From the NCBI RefSeq assembly GCF_900155605.1, contig NZ_LT707420.1:398290-462289 (forward strand): a stretch of DNA of 64,000 nt. Direction: 5' to 3'. The position numbers and the translations under genes were made by a program. This document shows, piece after piece, positions 53,414 through 62,550 of the stretch (position 1 is the stretch's first letter; every line of letters starts with the position of its first letter). The stretch comes from Actinomyces marseillensis (GTDB lineage: Bacteria; Actinomycetota; Actinomycetes; Actinomycetales; Actinomycetaceae). The notes under the pieces were generated by a model. That model worked only from the letters and a program-made list of their open reading frames with translations, was not told the DNA's origin and made no database searches.

Positions 53414-54721
53414 GTGGATTCGATTCTCTATCCCTTTGCAGTAGCGGTCGCCTGGCTCTGGGTCAGGATTCACGACCTGCTGCTGCTCGTTGGAATGAAC
53501 AGCGGCGCAGGATTCACATGGGTCCTGTCCATCGTTCTGCTGACCATTTTGGTGCGCGTGCTGATCATCCCGCTGTACCTCAAGCAGCTCAAGAGCATGC
53601 GAGGCACGTCGATTGTTCAGCCTCAGATGCAGAAGATTCAGGCCAAGTACAAGGGCAAGACGGATATGGCCTCCCGCCAGCGCATGCAGCAGGAGATTTC
53701 CGAGCTCAATAAGAAGTACGGTGTGAACCCCTTCGCTTCGTGCTTGCCAATGCTCGTTCAGTTGCCGGTTCTCTTCGCGATGTACCGTGCGATCTACGCC
53801 ATCCACGCCCTGGCAGAAAGCAGCTACCAGGTCGGTTCGCGTCACGTGGACTCCCTGGGTCCGATCACTCAGGCCGTCGCCTCGGAAATCGACTCCTCGC
53901 AGGTTTTCGGCGTCCCGCTGTCCCACACGATCCGCGACTCTTCCTTTGCCTCGCTTCCGACGCTGATCTTCGGTGTCTTCATCGTCATCATGGTCGCGAC
54001 GCAGTTCTTGACCATCCGTCTGACGATGACGAAGAACATGCCGCAGAACCAGGATCCGAACAACCCCATGGTTCGTTCGCAGCGCATGATGATGTACGTC
54101 ATGCCCTTCATGTTCATCTTCTCGGGCCTGTTCTTCCAGATGGGTGTCGTCATCTACACGACGACCGCGGGCATTTGGGGCTACCTGCAGATGCTGTGGG
54201 TCATCAAGAACATGCCGAACCCGAACTCCGCTGCTTACAAGGAGCTCTTGGCCAAGCGTCAGAGTGCCTACCAGACGTGGGCTCGCCCCTTCTTTGCCGA
54301 TTACGACGAGAAGCGTCGCGTCTTGGCCGATGGTTCCGATGAACTCAAGGCTTTGAACTCGGCCACTTTGAAGGAATTGCGCGCTCGCGCAAAGCGCCAG
54401 AAGGTCGCCTCTGATTTCCCCGAGGTCATGAGCGAGGGAGAGATCGTTTCGATCTACCGCAATCTTTCGATGCAGGAATGGACGACCCTTCCCGACGAGG
54501 TGTGGATGCGCGGAGTCAAGGTTGCGACCGAACGTGCGGCGGATCGTCGCGAGGCCGCGGCCAAGCGTGAGGAAGCACAACGTCAGGCACGTACCCGTTC
54601 GCCTCGTGCACAGGCGGCCTCCGAGAATCCGAACTCCTCGGTTGATGCTGACGAACTCGAGCGCAAGCGCCAGGAGCGCCGCAAGGCTCGTCGCGCCGCT
54701 GCAAAGAAGAAGAAGCGCTGA
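53414..54721 (+). CDS. yidC: membrane protein insertase YidC
   Basis: A 435-residue Oxa1/YidC-family insertase. Hydrophobic helices are near residues 5-27, 33-53, ~108-128, ~180-200 and ~225-250, with typical LSIVLLTILVRVLIIPLYL and NPFASCLPMLVQLPVLFAMY segments. It inserts and folds inner-membrane proteins, alone or with Sec. AAGGAG precedes the GTG start. A basic tail (ERRKARRAAAKKKKR) probably contacts ribosomes. Confidence 0.95.
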   Translation: MDSILYPFAVAVAWLWVRIHDLLLLVGMNSGAGFTWVLSIVLLTILVRVLIIPLYLKQLKSMRGTSIVQPQMQKIQAKYKGKTDMASRQRMQQEISELNKKYGVNPFASCLPMLVQLPVLFAMYRAIYAIHALAESSYQVGSRHVDSLGPITQAVASEIDSSQVFGVPLSHTIRDSSFASLPTLIFGVFIVIMVATQFLTIRLTMTKNMPQNQDPNNPMVRSQRMMMYVMPFMFIFSGLFFQMGVVIYTTTAGIWGYLQMLWVIKNMPNPNSAAYKELLAKRQSAYQTWARPFFADYDEKRRVLADGSDELKALNSATLKELRARAKRQKVASDFPEVMSEGEIVSIYRNLSMQEWTTLPDEVWMRGVKVATERAADRREAAAKREEAQRQARTRSPRAQAASENPNSSVDADELERKRQERRKARRAAAKKKKR

Positions 54722-54783
54722 GCGCGCCACCACAGACCACTCGATGCCCATGGCATCAAACATCCCCTGATGGAGGAAATACT

Positions 54784-55305
54784 ATGAGCGAAGATACGTC
54801 CAGCGAGCTGTCGCGCCTGGAGGAAGAAGGCGAACTCGCAGCCGACTACCTGGAAGAGCTTCTCGATATCGCTGATCTTGACGGTGATATTGAAATCGAT
54901 GTCGAAAATGGCCGCGCACTGGTTGAGATCATTTCCGAGGACCCCTCTGCTCTTGACCACCTCGTTGGCGAGGACGGTGAAGTCGTTGATGCGCTCCAAG
55001 AACTGACTCGACTTGCCGTCCAGACCGAAACCGGCGAGCGTTCGCGCCTCATGCTTGACATTGCAGGCTTCCGTGCCGATCGTAAGGCGGATCTGCAGGA
55101 TCTGACTCACGAGGCCATCGCGCGCCTGCGTGCGACCGGTGAGCCGCAGAAGCTTGAACCGATGAACCCGTTTGAGCGCAAGGTTTGCCACGACGTTGTT
55201 GCCTCTGAGGGTCTGCGCAGCGAATCTGAAGGCGTTGAGCCCCGTCGCCGTGTCGTGATTCTTCCCGCCGATGAGTCCGCCATTGATGAGGCCGAGGAGG
55301 CCTGA
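54784..55305 (+). CDS. jag: Jag/KhpB RNA-binding protein
   Basis: A 173-residue protein: KH-II-like domain (GDIEIDVENGRALVEIISED and IGED-like GEDGEVVDALQELTRLA) then an R3H domain (PMNPFERKVCHDVVASEGLRSESEG). Acidic at both ends. It binds RNA and is linked to cell division and envelope synthesis. Follows yidC, as in many bacteria. Confidence 0.9.
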   Translation: MSEDTSSELSRLEEEGELAADYLEELLDIADLDGDIEIDVENGRALVEIISEDPSALDHLVGEDGEVVDALQELTRLAVQTETGERSRLMLDIAGFRADRKADLQDLTHEAIARLRATGEPQKLEPMNPFERKVCHDVVASEGLRSESEGVEPRRRVVILPADESAIDEAEEA

Positions 55306-55971
55306 GTGGACACCCTCGCGGGCGGCTCGGGTGAGCTAGAGATTGAACTTGAGGTTCCCGGACCTGAAGTTCGCGAACTTTTCGGCTTGGCATATCCAGA
55401 TATCGCCGAGTTTGCCAACATGTTGGTTGAAGAGGGAGAGCTTCGCGGACTGATTGGTCCGCGAGAGCTTCCCCGGCTCTGGTCGCGCCACCTCGTGAAC
55501 TCTGCTGCGGTTCTTGATTTCCTACCCAAGAAGGGACAGGTTCTCGACGTCGGATCGGGAGCCGGATTCCCGGGTATTGTCATCGCTGTATGCAGGCCGA
55601 ACCTTGATGTTCACCTTGCGGAGCCCATGGCTCGGCGCTGCGAGTGGCTTGCCGATGTTGTTGATGCACTTGGTTTGGATAACGTCACTATTCATCAAGC
55701 ACGTGCTGAAGAACTCCGAGGTAAGGGCAAGGCAGACGTCGTCACTTCTCGAGCGCTAGCGAATATGACCAAGCTTGTCCGTATGACCTCTAAGTTAATT
55801 GCTCCCGGTGGCTCACTGGTTGCGCTTAAAGGTCGTCGTGCTGGTGGAGAGGTCGAGGCTGCGCAAGTTGAGCTCAAGCGTCACCATTTGGCGGCCTCGA
55901 TTCACGAGGTGCCTTCCGTGATGGAGGATGACTCGACCTTCGTTGTCGTCGCAAAGAGAGTTCGCTCGTAG
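55306..55971 (+). CDS. rsmG: 16S rRNA (guanine527-N7)-methyltransferase
   Basis: A 221-residue Rossmann methyltransferase with the SAM motif LDVGSGAGFPGIVIA, acidic strand VHLAEPMARRCEWL and VVTSRALANMTKLV. RsmG forms m7G527 in 16S rRNA. It starts immediately after jag (GTG at 55306), with GAGGAGG in the jag end as its ribosome site. Confidence 0.94.
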   Translation: MDTLAGGSGELEIELEVPGPEVRELFGLAYPDIAEFANMLVEEGELRGLIGPRELPRLWSRHLVNSAAVLDFLPKKGQVLDVGSGAGFPGIVIAVCRPNLDVHLAEPMARRCEWLADVVDALGLDNVTIHQARAEELRGKGKADVVTSRALANMTKLVRMTSKLIAPGGSLVALKGRRAGGEVEAAQVELKRHHLAASIHEVPSVMEDDSTFVVVAKRVRS

Positions 55972-56070
55972 CTTGCCGGGATAGCTCTGGTAGCGCGTGT
56001 CCTCAGCTATCAGGGTGTGTTCTTCTTGCCTACACTTGTGTCATTGACGTGCGAGAAAGGCTCAACTTCT

Positions 56071-56940
56071 ATGGCCGGTCAGACTCCGCTTTCGGATCAG
56101 ATCACCCAAAACTTCCAAGATCGTGCCTTCTTGGAGAAGGCAAAGTTTGGTGTGCCTTCTTCCACTCGCGTGATCGCCGTCGCGAATCAGAAGGGCGGGG
56201 TTGGCAAGACCACTTCGGTTGTCAACCTTGCTGCGGCATGTGCTTTGGGTGGGTTGAAGGTTGTCGTGATTGACGCCGACGCTCAGGGTAATGCCTCGAG
56301 TGCGCTGGGTATCGCGCATACCCCCGGTACTCCTTCGACCTACGAGGTGATCACTGGTCAGGCTTCGATTGGTGAGGTCCTCCAGGCCTGCCCTGATTTA
56401 GACAATCTCTGGGTTTGTCCGGCGACGATTGACTTGTCTGGAGCCGAGATTGAGCTTGTTGATCTTGCGCGGCGCGAGTTTCGCCTTGCCGACGCAGTTT
56501 CGCATTTCGTCGAGGCCTATCAGCAAATTGATTTAGTTTTCATCGATTGCCCGCCTTCCTTGGGTTTGGTCACTTTGAATGTCATGGTCGCAGCTGATGA
56601 GGTTTTGATTCCGATTCAGACCGAGTACTACGCGCTTGAGGGCCTGAGCCAGCTATGGTCGACGATTGATCGCATCAGTGGTGACCTGAACCCGAAACTG
56701 CATGTTTCAACTATGTTGTTGACCATGGCCGATAAGCGAACGAAACTTTCTGAAGAGGTTGAGTCGGAAGTTCGTTCACACTTCCCAACCCAAACACTCC
56801 AGACAGTGATTCCTCGTTCGGTTCGCGTCTCTGAAGCTCCGAGCTATGGGCAGAGCGTCATTACCTACGATCCAAATGGCGCGGGCAGCCTCGCATACCG
56901 GAAAGCTGCACTCGAGTTGAGTCTGCGTCTGGCCAAGTAG
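56071..56940 (+). CDS. parA: chromosome partitioning ATPase ParA
   Basis: A 289-residue Walker-type ATPase with deviant Walker A KGGVGKTT, Walker B FIDCPPSLGLVTLN and switch DADAQGNASSALG. ParA binds DNA in its ATP form and pulls ParB-parS complexes apart. ATG 56071 is preceded by GAAAGG and is taken as the start; an earlier in-frame ATG lacks a ribosome site. Confidence 0.94.
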   Translation: MAGQTPLSDQITQNFQDRAFLEKAKFGVPSSTRVIAVANQKGGVGKTTSVVNLAAACALGGLKVVVIDADAQGNASSALGIAHTPGTPSTYEVITGQASIGEVLQACPDLDNLWVCPATIDLSGAEIELVDLARREFRLADAVSHFVEAYQQIDLVFIDCPPSLGLVTLNVMVAADEVLIPIQTEYYALEGLSQLWSTIDRISGDLNPKLHVSTMLLTMADKRTKLSEEVESEVRSHFPTQTLQTVIPRSVRVSEAPSYGQSVITYDPNGAGSLAYRKAALELSLRLAK

Positions 56941-57048
56941 GTCTATTTCGTTTTCTGGAAGGAACTTTTTCGGGATTTAGTGGTGTTGCGAATCTCAGGA
57001 GAAGGACGCTCTGAAAATCGTTTTTTGATTGTTCAGTCCACATTTTCG

Positions 57049-57064
57049 TGTTTCACGTGAAACA
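57049..57064. other. parS site 1 (parA-parB gap)
   Basis: TGTTTCACGTGAAACA, a perfect 16-bp parS palindrome, the ParB binding/CTP-loading site, 36 bp upstream of the parB start. Confidence 0.97.
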
Positions 57065-57099
57065 ATGGATTCATCATCACGAGTACGCGAGATTGGTAA

Positions 57100-58374
57100 A
57101 TGAGCATGGCGGAGCACTCCGAATCACAGCATAAGGCTCAACGGCGAGCAGGTTTGGGCAGAGGGCTCGGTGCCCTTATCCCCCAGGCACAGAGTGAGAA
57201 TCCTGAGGAGGTAGCAAAGCGTCCTCTTGACGTTCTCTTCCCCGGTCAGCGCTCAAGCACGACGGCACGCGGTGGTTCAGCGCGCGAACTGCTCGAACCG
57301 AAGACTAGGAAGTCGTTGAGTAGCCGTAGTAGTGCTGCTTCAAAGCCCGTCAGGACGCGTAAAGCTCAGGAGTCGAAGGCGCAGGGAGGCTCGGAAGGCG
57401 GTGAAAAGGGGGAAGCGATTTCCACCTCGGTATCGGCCGCGGCCGCGTCGTCCAAGGAAAGCCGCGACGATCAAAACGATGTTTCACGTGAAACATCAGA
57501 ACTTCTGAACGTTCCTGGTGCGACCTTCGCAGAGATTCCTTTGGAGCAGATTGTTCCCAATACCCGTCAACCGCGCCAGGTGTTTGATGAAGATGATCTG
57601 AACGAACTCGCTGCCTCCATTCGCGAGGTCGGTGTTCTGCAGCCAATTGTTGTCCGTAGGATCGCGCTCGATCAGGAACCTTCTGAAACTCTGAAGGAAC
57701 TCCTGAAGGAGAAGCCAGAGGCACGCTACGAACTCATCATGGGTGAGCGCCGACTGCGAGCAAGCGAATTGGCGGGGCTGTCGAGTATTCCAGCGATTGT
57801 ACGTCATACCGAGGATGAAGATCTTCTGCGTGACGCCTTGCTTGAAAACCTTCATCGTGCGCAGCTCAATCCCCTTGAAGAAGCGTTTGCATATCAGCAG
57901 CTCATGGCAGATTTCGGGGCGACGCAGGAAGAACTCTCGAAGAAGATTGCGCGTTCACGGCCGCAGATTGCGAACACACTTCGACTTCTTAAGCTACCTG
58001 CATCCGTACAGAAGAAGGTATCAGCGCAGGTTCTGTCGGCAGGCCACGCACGTGCACTTCTCGGGCTGAGTACGCCGGAAGAAATGGAGATCCTCGCCAA
58101 CCGCATCATTGCAGAAGGACTTTCTGTACGTACGACAGAAGAGCTCGTTCGCTTAGGTTCAATCCAACGCCCGACGCATCACTCGGTGAAGCGTATGAAC
58201 GTTGCATCTCCGCTTGGTGAACATATGAGCCAAGTCCTCGCAGACGCTTGGGACACCCGCGTGACGATCTCTGAGGGTAAGCGCAAGGGTAAGATCATCA
58301 TCGAATTCGCGGGTAGTGAGGATCTTCAACGTCTTGCGGATCTTCTCCTTCCCAAAGCGAACCGCGAAGACTAA
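57100..58374 (+). CDS. parB: chromosome partitioning protein ParB
   Basis: A 424-residue CTPase. The N-terminal LGRGLGALIP is the ParA-stimulating peptide; a long charged linker (residues ~25-145) precedes the CTP-binding fold with GERRLRASELAG and NLHRAQLNPLEEA, an HTH (LSKKIARSRPQIANTLRLL) and a C-terminal dimer domain. ParB loads at parS and slides. A perfect parS lies inside the coding sequence (57480-57495), where it codes for VSRET. Confidence 0.95.
   Translation: MSMAEHSESQHKAQRRAGLGRGLGALIPQAQSENPEEVAKRPLDVLFPGQRSSTTARGGSARELLEPKTRKSLSSRSSAASKPVRTRKAQESKAQGGSEGGEKGEAISTSVSAAAASSKESRDDQNDVSRETSELLNVPGATFAEIPLEQIVPNTRQPRQVFDEDDLNELAASIREVGVLQPIVVRRIALDQEPSETLKELLKEKPEARYELIMGERRLRASELAGLSSIPAIVRHTEDEDLLRDALLENLHRAQLNPLEEAFAYQQLMADFGATQEELSKKIARSRPQIANTLRLLKLPASVQKKVSAQVLSAGHARALLGLSTPEEMEILANRIIAEGLSVRTTEELVRLGSIQRPTHHSVKRMNVASPLGEHMSQVLADAWDTRVTISEGKRKGKIIIEFAGSEDLQRLADLLLPKANRED
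57480..57495. other. parS site 2 (inside parB)
   Basis: A perfect TGTTTCACGTGAAACA in the parB linker region, in phase with codons GTT-TCA-CGT-GAA-ACA. Intragenic parS in parB is known in other bacteria. Confidence 0.97.
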
Positions 58375-58508
58375 TTCTGAGCCGTTTGGTGCACCTGCTG
58401 CATTTGATGGGATGCGCGCTTGGTAAGCATTCACTTGAGCTGGAGGAAAATGTTGCAGCCAAAGATGAGGCTTCGGCGAGGTAGGTAGCAAGACCCGAAA
58501 GAGAAAGA

Positions 58509-58552
58509 ACATGTGTGGGTGATGTTTCACGTGAAACATCACCCACACATGT
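58509..58552. other. parS site 3 inside a 44-bp perfect palindrome
   Basis: The parS core is at 58523-58538 and perfect symmetry extends to 58509-58552 (outer arms ACATGTGTGGGTGATG / complement). It is 135 bp after parB and 66 bp before the HAD gene, so as RNA it would form a 22-bp hairpin and could also terminate transcription of the parAB unit. The 58375-58508 stretch has no gene. Confidence 0.95.
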
Positions 58553-58617
58553 ATGAGAAGGCGGTTTGTTGTCGGGGCAGTAATGCGAGACAATAGAACC
58601 GGAGGTTCACAGCACTT

Positions 58618-59250
58618 ATGGATAGACCACAACCTGATCTCATCTACTTCGACATTGGTGGAGTTCTGGTCACACAGCGGCCTGATCCTGGGCAATTTGC
58701 CTCGATCCTGAACCTAGGGAACGAGCCTCATGTGCTGACACTCGTCGACCATGCGATCTGGGCCCATCGAGACTCATATGACGAAGGTATGACAGACAAG
58801 GAATTCTGGAACGCTGTCAGCGGTGACTGCGGGCTACCGGAGCCAAGCGAATCCCAACTCGATGAACTTGTTACTGCTGACTCTCGCCGAATGTACGGCA
58901 TTGATGAGTGTGCCGCGTACCTTCTTGAAGAACTGAAGTCTAAGGGCTACATCATGGGGGTCCTGACGAATATGCCAGCGCCTCACGCGTCAATCGTGAT
59001 GGAAAGTCCGTGGGCACATAAGTACTTCAATGGACCAATGATCTTCTCATCCTATGTTGGAGTCGCAAAACCGAATCGTGGAATCTATCGCGAGGCGATT
59101 GAAGCCGCGCGGCTCGAGGCAGAGAAAATTTTGTTCATCGACGATCGCGAACAAAATACGAAGGCGGCGGAGTACTTGGGTATTTCGACCTTGAGCTGGG
59201 CAAACGCGCATGAAACCAGGGAAGAGCTCATTCAGCTCGGGCTTCTCTAA
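58618..59250 (+). CDS. HAD-IA family hydrolase (YihX-like)
   Basis: A 210-residue HAD protein. Motif I is YFDIGGVLV (Asp nucleophile; the second Asp of DxD is Gly, as in YihX-type DxG proteins), motif II LTNMPAPH, motif III Lys in GVAKPNRG, motif IV ILFIDDREQNTKAAEYLG. Likely a small-molecule phosphatase. It is followed by a 17-bp terminator stem. Confidence 0.82.
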   Translation: MDRPQPDLIYFDIGGVLVTQRPDPGQFASILNLGNEPHVLTLVDHAIWAHRDSYDEGMTDKEFWNAVSGDCGLPEPSESQLDELVTADSRRMYGIDECAAYLLEELKSKGYIMGVLTNMPAPHASIVMESPWAHKYFNGPMIFSSYVGVAKPNRGIYREAIEAARLEAEKILFIDDREQNTKAAEYLGISTLSWANAHETREELIQLGLL

Positions 59251-59258
59251 AACATGAA

Positions 59259-59297
59259 AGTTGGGGGCGGGCACCTTCATGGTGCCCGCCCCCAACT
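59259..59297. terminator. bidirectional terminator between HAD and ddl
   Basis: A 17-bp perfect GC-rich stem (59259-59275 with 59281-59297) around TTCAT, 8 bp past the HAD stop and 30 bp from the convergent ddl stop. It serves both genes. Confidence 0.85.
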
Positions 59298-59327
59298 ATG
59301 CGAAACAATGAGCGCTAAGCGGCTAGG

Positions 59328-60278
59328 TCAATCCCGGCTTGCAACGTAGCGAACGATAGCCGCGCAGATCTCGTCAAAGGAACCTGTGGCCTCGGCAGCC
59401 TGCGGGAAAAGCGAAGTATCGGTCATTCCGGGCGAAACATTCGCGTCAATGAACCAAAAGCTCCCGTTATCGTCAACAATAAAGTCAATACGTGACAGGT
59501 CACGAAGACCAAGCAACTCGTGGATCTGGATAGCGGCAGCCTGGACATCCGTCATCTCATCGTTGCTCAGGCGGGCGGGTACAAAGTATTCGCTCTCATC
59601 AGTTGTGTAGCGAGCCTCGTAATCGTAGTGACCGTCGTCGGTGGAGACCTCGACGGGTGGCAGGGCAATAGGCCCTTCCTCTAGATCGACAACCGAAACA
59701 GCGATATCGCGGCCTTCAACGAAACGTTCGAGCATGACATGCTCCTCGTAGGAGAAAGCATCAACCATCGCAGAACGAAGATCACTTGAATCCTGAGCAC
59801 GGGACATTCCAAGAGCCGAACCACCCGAAGAAGGTTTGACGACAAGCGGGAAAGTCAAAGAGGAGTTGATCATCCCAAGAACATTGTGCGCGCCGAGCTG
59901 GCGGAACAAAAGCTGGGGAAGGGCAATCCACCCGGGGGTATCAAGTCCGGCTGCGCCAACGAGCGCCTTAGCAGTGGGCTTGTTGGAAGCCAGCATCGCC
60001 TGCGCAGGTGTCGACCCCACGTAAGGAACTCCCACACCCTCAAGAAGGGATTGGAGAGAACCATCCTCGCCCAAAGATCCGTGAACAAGCGGCCACACAA
60101 CATCGGGGCCGAAAGCGGAAATCTCAGCGGGAAGATTCTGATCAAAATCGACAACCTTAGCGTCGAAACCCTGGTTGATCAGGGAGTTTGCGACGCGACG
60201 TCCGGAGCGAACAGAAACATCACGCTCATGGGTGAGGCCGCCAGCGATAATAAGGACCTTTAATGAATCAGTGGACAT
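59328..60278 (-). CDS. ddl: D-alanine--D-alanine ligase
   Basis: A 316-residue ATP-grasp ligase. Typical segments: LVHGSLGEDGSLQSLLEGVG (Gly-rich N-domain loop), FPLVVKPSSGGSALGM (ATP loop), SRIDFIVDDNG and NVSPGMTDTSLFPQAA. It joins two D-Ala for peptidoglycan. It follows the aminotransferase gene by 18 bp in one operon. Confidence 0.9.
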   Translation of the reverse strand: MSTDSLKVLIIAGGLTHERDVSVRSGRRVANSLINQGFDAKVVDFDQNLPAEISAFGPDVVWPLVHGSLGEDGSLQSLLEGVGVPYVGSTPAQAMLASNKPTAKALVGAAGLDTPGWIALPQLLFRQLGAHNVLGMINSSLTFPLVVKPSSGGSALGMSRAQDSSDLRSAMVDAFSYEEHVMLERFVEGRDIAVSVVDLEEGPIALPPVEVSTDDGHYDYEARYTTDESEYFVPARLSNDEMTDVQAAAIQIHELLGLRDLSRIDFIVDDNGSFWFIDANVSPGMTDTSLFPQAAEATGSFDEICAAIVRYVASRD

Positions 60279-60296
60279 GACGATTTCTCCTCGGAA

Positions 60297-61616
60297 TTAG
60301 TCTTCGGTATGAACGGAACCATCATGACGGTTCGTTAAAAATTCAGCTTCTTCTTCGGGTGCAACGCCGAACATATCGACGAGCTGCTTCTCAGCATTAA
60401 CAACGCCAGCAAGGCGACGAATACCTTCACGGATACGATCGGGTTCGGGATAGCAGAAGGACAAGCGCATGTGATCAGCACCCCGGCCGTCGTAGTAGAA
60501 AGCGGTACCGGAAACGTAGGCGACCTGTGCCTTTACAGCGCGAGGAAGCATGCTGCGCGCATTCAAACCCTCGGGCAGGGTCACCCATGTGTAGAAACCG
60601 CCATCCGGAGTCGTCCACGAGCACTCGGGCATGTACTCCGCCAAAGCATCCAACATGGCCTTGCAACGTTCGGCGTACATTGCGCGATAGACCTTGACTT
60701 GGCTGTACCAGTCATAACCGGCCAGGTAGCTCGAGAGGAACATCTGACCGAACATACCTGGGGACAAAATTGCGGCCTCAGAAGCCAGTATCAGCTTCGC
60801 GCGAATGGCGTGGGGAGCAAGGGCCCAACCGATACGCATACCGGGCGCAAACATCTTCGAAACCGAACCCAAGTAGACAACGCCCTCGGGAGACCACGAA
60901 CGAAGTGCGGGAAGCGGATCGGAATCAAAACCAAGCAAGCCGTACGGGTTATCTTCCAAAATCAACACGTGTTCACGCATGCAGATTTCAGCGATCAGGG
61001 GGCGACGCTCCAAAGAAAGCGTGACGCCCGCAGGATTGTGGAAGTTTGGGATCGTGTAGAGGAACTTAATGGCGCGACCGGCGGACTTCAGGCGACGGAT
61101 CGTCTCTTCTAAGGCCTCGGGAATGATGCCGTTGTCATCCATATCAACGTGAATGACATCGGCTTGGCGGGCACGGAAACAGCCAAGGGCGCCAACGTAG
61201 GAAGGAGACTCGGCCAAAACAACGTCACCGGAATCGATAAAGAGCTCGGCCATCAAGTCGAGTGCCTGTTGCGAACCCGTCGTAATGACGACGTCGTCAG
61301 GGTCAGCGCCGATGATGCCGTCATAGGTCATGACGTTGACAAGTTGCTCACGCAAGGGTTCCCAGCCCTGGCCCGAACCGTATTGCAGTGCCTGGGCGCC
61401 GGAGGAAAGGATCAGCTCCTTCGCGGTTTCGGCCAAGCTCTCCAGAGGAAGATCCTTCAGGTTCGGCATACCGCCCGCAAGTGAAACAACCTCGGGCCGC
61501 GAGACGACAGAAAAAAGCGCGCGAATCTCAGAAGCTCGCAGGTTGTGAGCTCGATCGGCGTAGGCATCAAACCACGGGTCGAGTCGAGTTCCCTGCAACT
61601 GAGAATCCTGAGTCAT
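60297..61616 (-). CDS. PLP-dependent aminotransferase, class I/II
   Basis: A 439-residue fold-type I aminotransferase with PLP Lys in YLGSVSKMFAPGMRIGW, phosphate motif VVITTGSQQALDLMA, and LILEDNPYGLLGF. It resembles the family near actinobacterial parAB loci and LysN/AspT-like enzymes. It starts the operon with ddl. The substrate (2-aminoadipate-like or aspartate-like) cannot be fixed from sequence. Confidence 0.88.
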   Translation of the reverse strand: MTQDSQLQGTRLDPWFDAYADRAHNLRASEIRALFSVVSRPEVVSLAGGMPNLKDLPLESLAETAKELILSSGAQALQYGSGQGWEPLREQLVNVMTYDGIIGADPDDVVITTGSQQALDLMAELFIDSGDVVLAESPSYVGALGCFRARQADVIHVDMDDNGIIPEALEETIRRLKSAGRAIKFLYTIPNFHNPAGVTLSLERRPLIAEICMREHVLILEDNPYGLLGFDSDPLPALRSWSPEGVVYLGSVSKMFAPGMRIGWALAPHAIRAKLILASEAAILSPGMFGQMFLSSYLAGYDWYSQVKVYRAMYAERCKAMLDALAEYMPECSWTTPDGGFYTWVTLPEGLNARSMLPRAVKAQVAYVSGTAFYYDGRGADHMRLSFCYPEPDRIREGIRRLAGVVNAEKQLVDMFGVAPEEEAEFLTNRHDGSVHTED

Positions 61617-61715
61617 AATCGCGAACCTTTCTGAGTCACTATGTCAAAAGACACACGTCCAAGTGTGCCACTATTCGCCCACTATTGGATACCGTCAACG
61701 AGGCCGTGGATACCT

Positions 61716-62420
61716 TTAATCCATGCCGTGCGGATCCGCTTCCTCAACGGAGTAGATGCCGGGAAGATCGGAGATCGTTGCAATCAGTGCAGGGAGTGCA
61801 ACGCGGTCGGCGGTCGTCGTTTCGATGTACGCATGGCCACGCTTGCCTTCGGTATCGCTGCGAACCTGGGAAATACGCCACTTCGACTCCGTCATCACGT
61901 TCATCACGCGACGCATCACCCCTTGACCGGAGTCGAAGACGACTTCAAGCACAACGGTATTTGGCCGGCGCGAAGAATGCGGACCGATGTGGCGGGCAAG
62001 CGGCGTAAGGGCAAAAACAATGATGAAGTGCATGAGCGTCACTGCAACGCCCGCGACCCACAATCCCGCGCCACACGCCATACCAATTCCAGCAGTTTCC
62101 CACACCGTGGCGGCAGTAGTCAGACCGCGCACCGCACCTGAACGCGTCAAAATGATGCCGGCACCGAGGAAGCCAATACCGGAAACAATCTGTGCGGCGA
62201 CACGCGAGGGATCTACGCGGACCAAATCTGCGGCGAGCACATCGTCGAAGCCATACTTGGAGACCACCATGAGGAGAGCAGAGGTCATGCCAACGATCGC
62301 ATCCGTGCGTAGACCCGCGCTCTTTCCACGCGCCTGACGTTCCAGACCGATCAGAGAAGACAGGAGTAGGGCGAGGAGAATCCCGGCAATCTGCTCAAAA
62401 TGTTGGCTTAGGGTCAGCAT
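61716..62420 (-). CDS. MgtC/SapB family membrane protein
   Basis: A 234-residue protein with four or five N-terminal hydrophobic helices, the MgtC motifs LIGLERQARGKSAGLRT and SGIGFLGAGIILTRSGAVRGLTTAATVW, and a soluble ACT-like C-terminal domain (VVLEVVFDSGQGVMRRV). The family supports growth under magnesium limitation or acid. It diverges from the ABC transporter. Confidence 0.9.
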   Translation of the reverse strand: MLTLSQHFEQIAGILLALLLSSLIGLERQARGKSAGLRTDAIVGMTSALLMVVSKYGFDDVLAADLVRVDPSRVAAQIVSGIGFLGAGIILTRSGAVRGLTTAATVWETAGIGMACGAGLWVAGVAVTLMHFIIVFALTPLARHIGPHSSRRPNTVVLEVVFDSGQGVMRRVMNVMTESKWRISQVRSDTEGKRGHAYIETTTADRVALPALIATISDLPGIYSVEEADPHGMD

Positions 62421-62550
62421 GGCCTTCCTCGGTGATAATAACGGCGTGCACGTAATTGTTTCCTAGGGTACATCCCCATTACCACAACTAGGGGCAAATC
62501 AGGGCAATACCCAATAGTGAACACGGGTAGCTCACGAGCACACTAAAACT

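Noticed and set aside
53366-54763. Long open frame antisense to yidC
   Set aside because: yidC is complete and conserved; the antisense frame resembles no family.
58618-59250. HAD protein judged inactive because the second Asp of DxD is Gly
   Set aside because: DxG is normal in YihX-like HAD phosphatases, so it is not treated as a defect.
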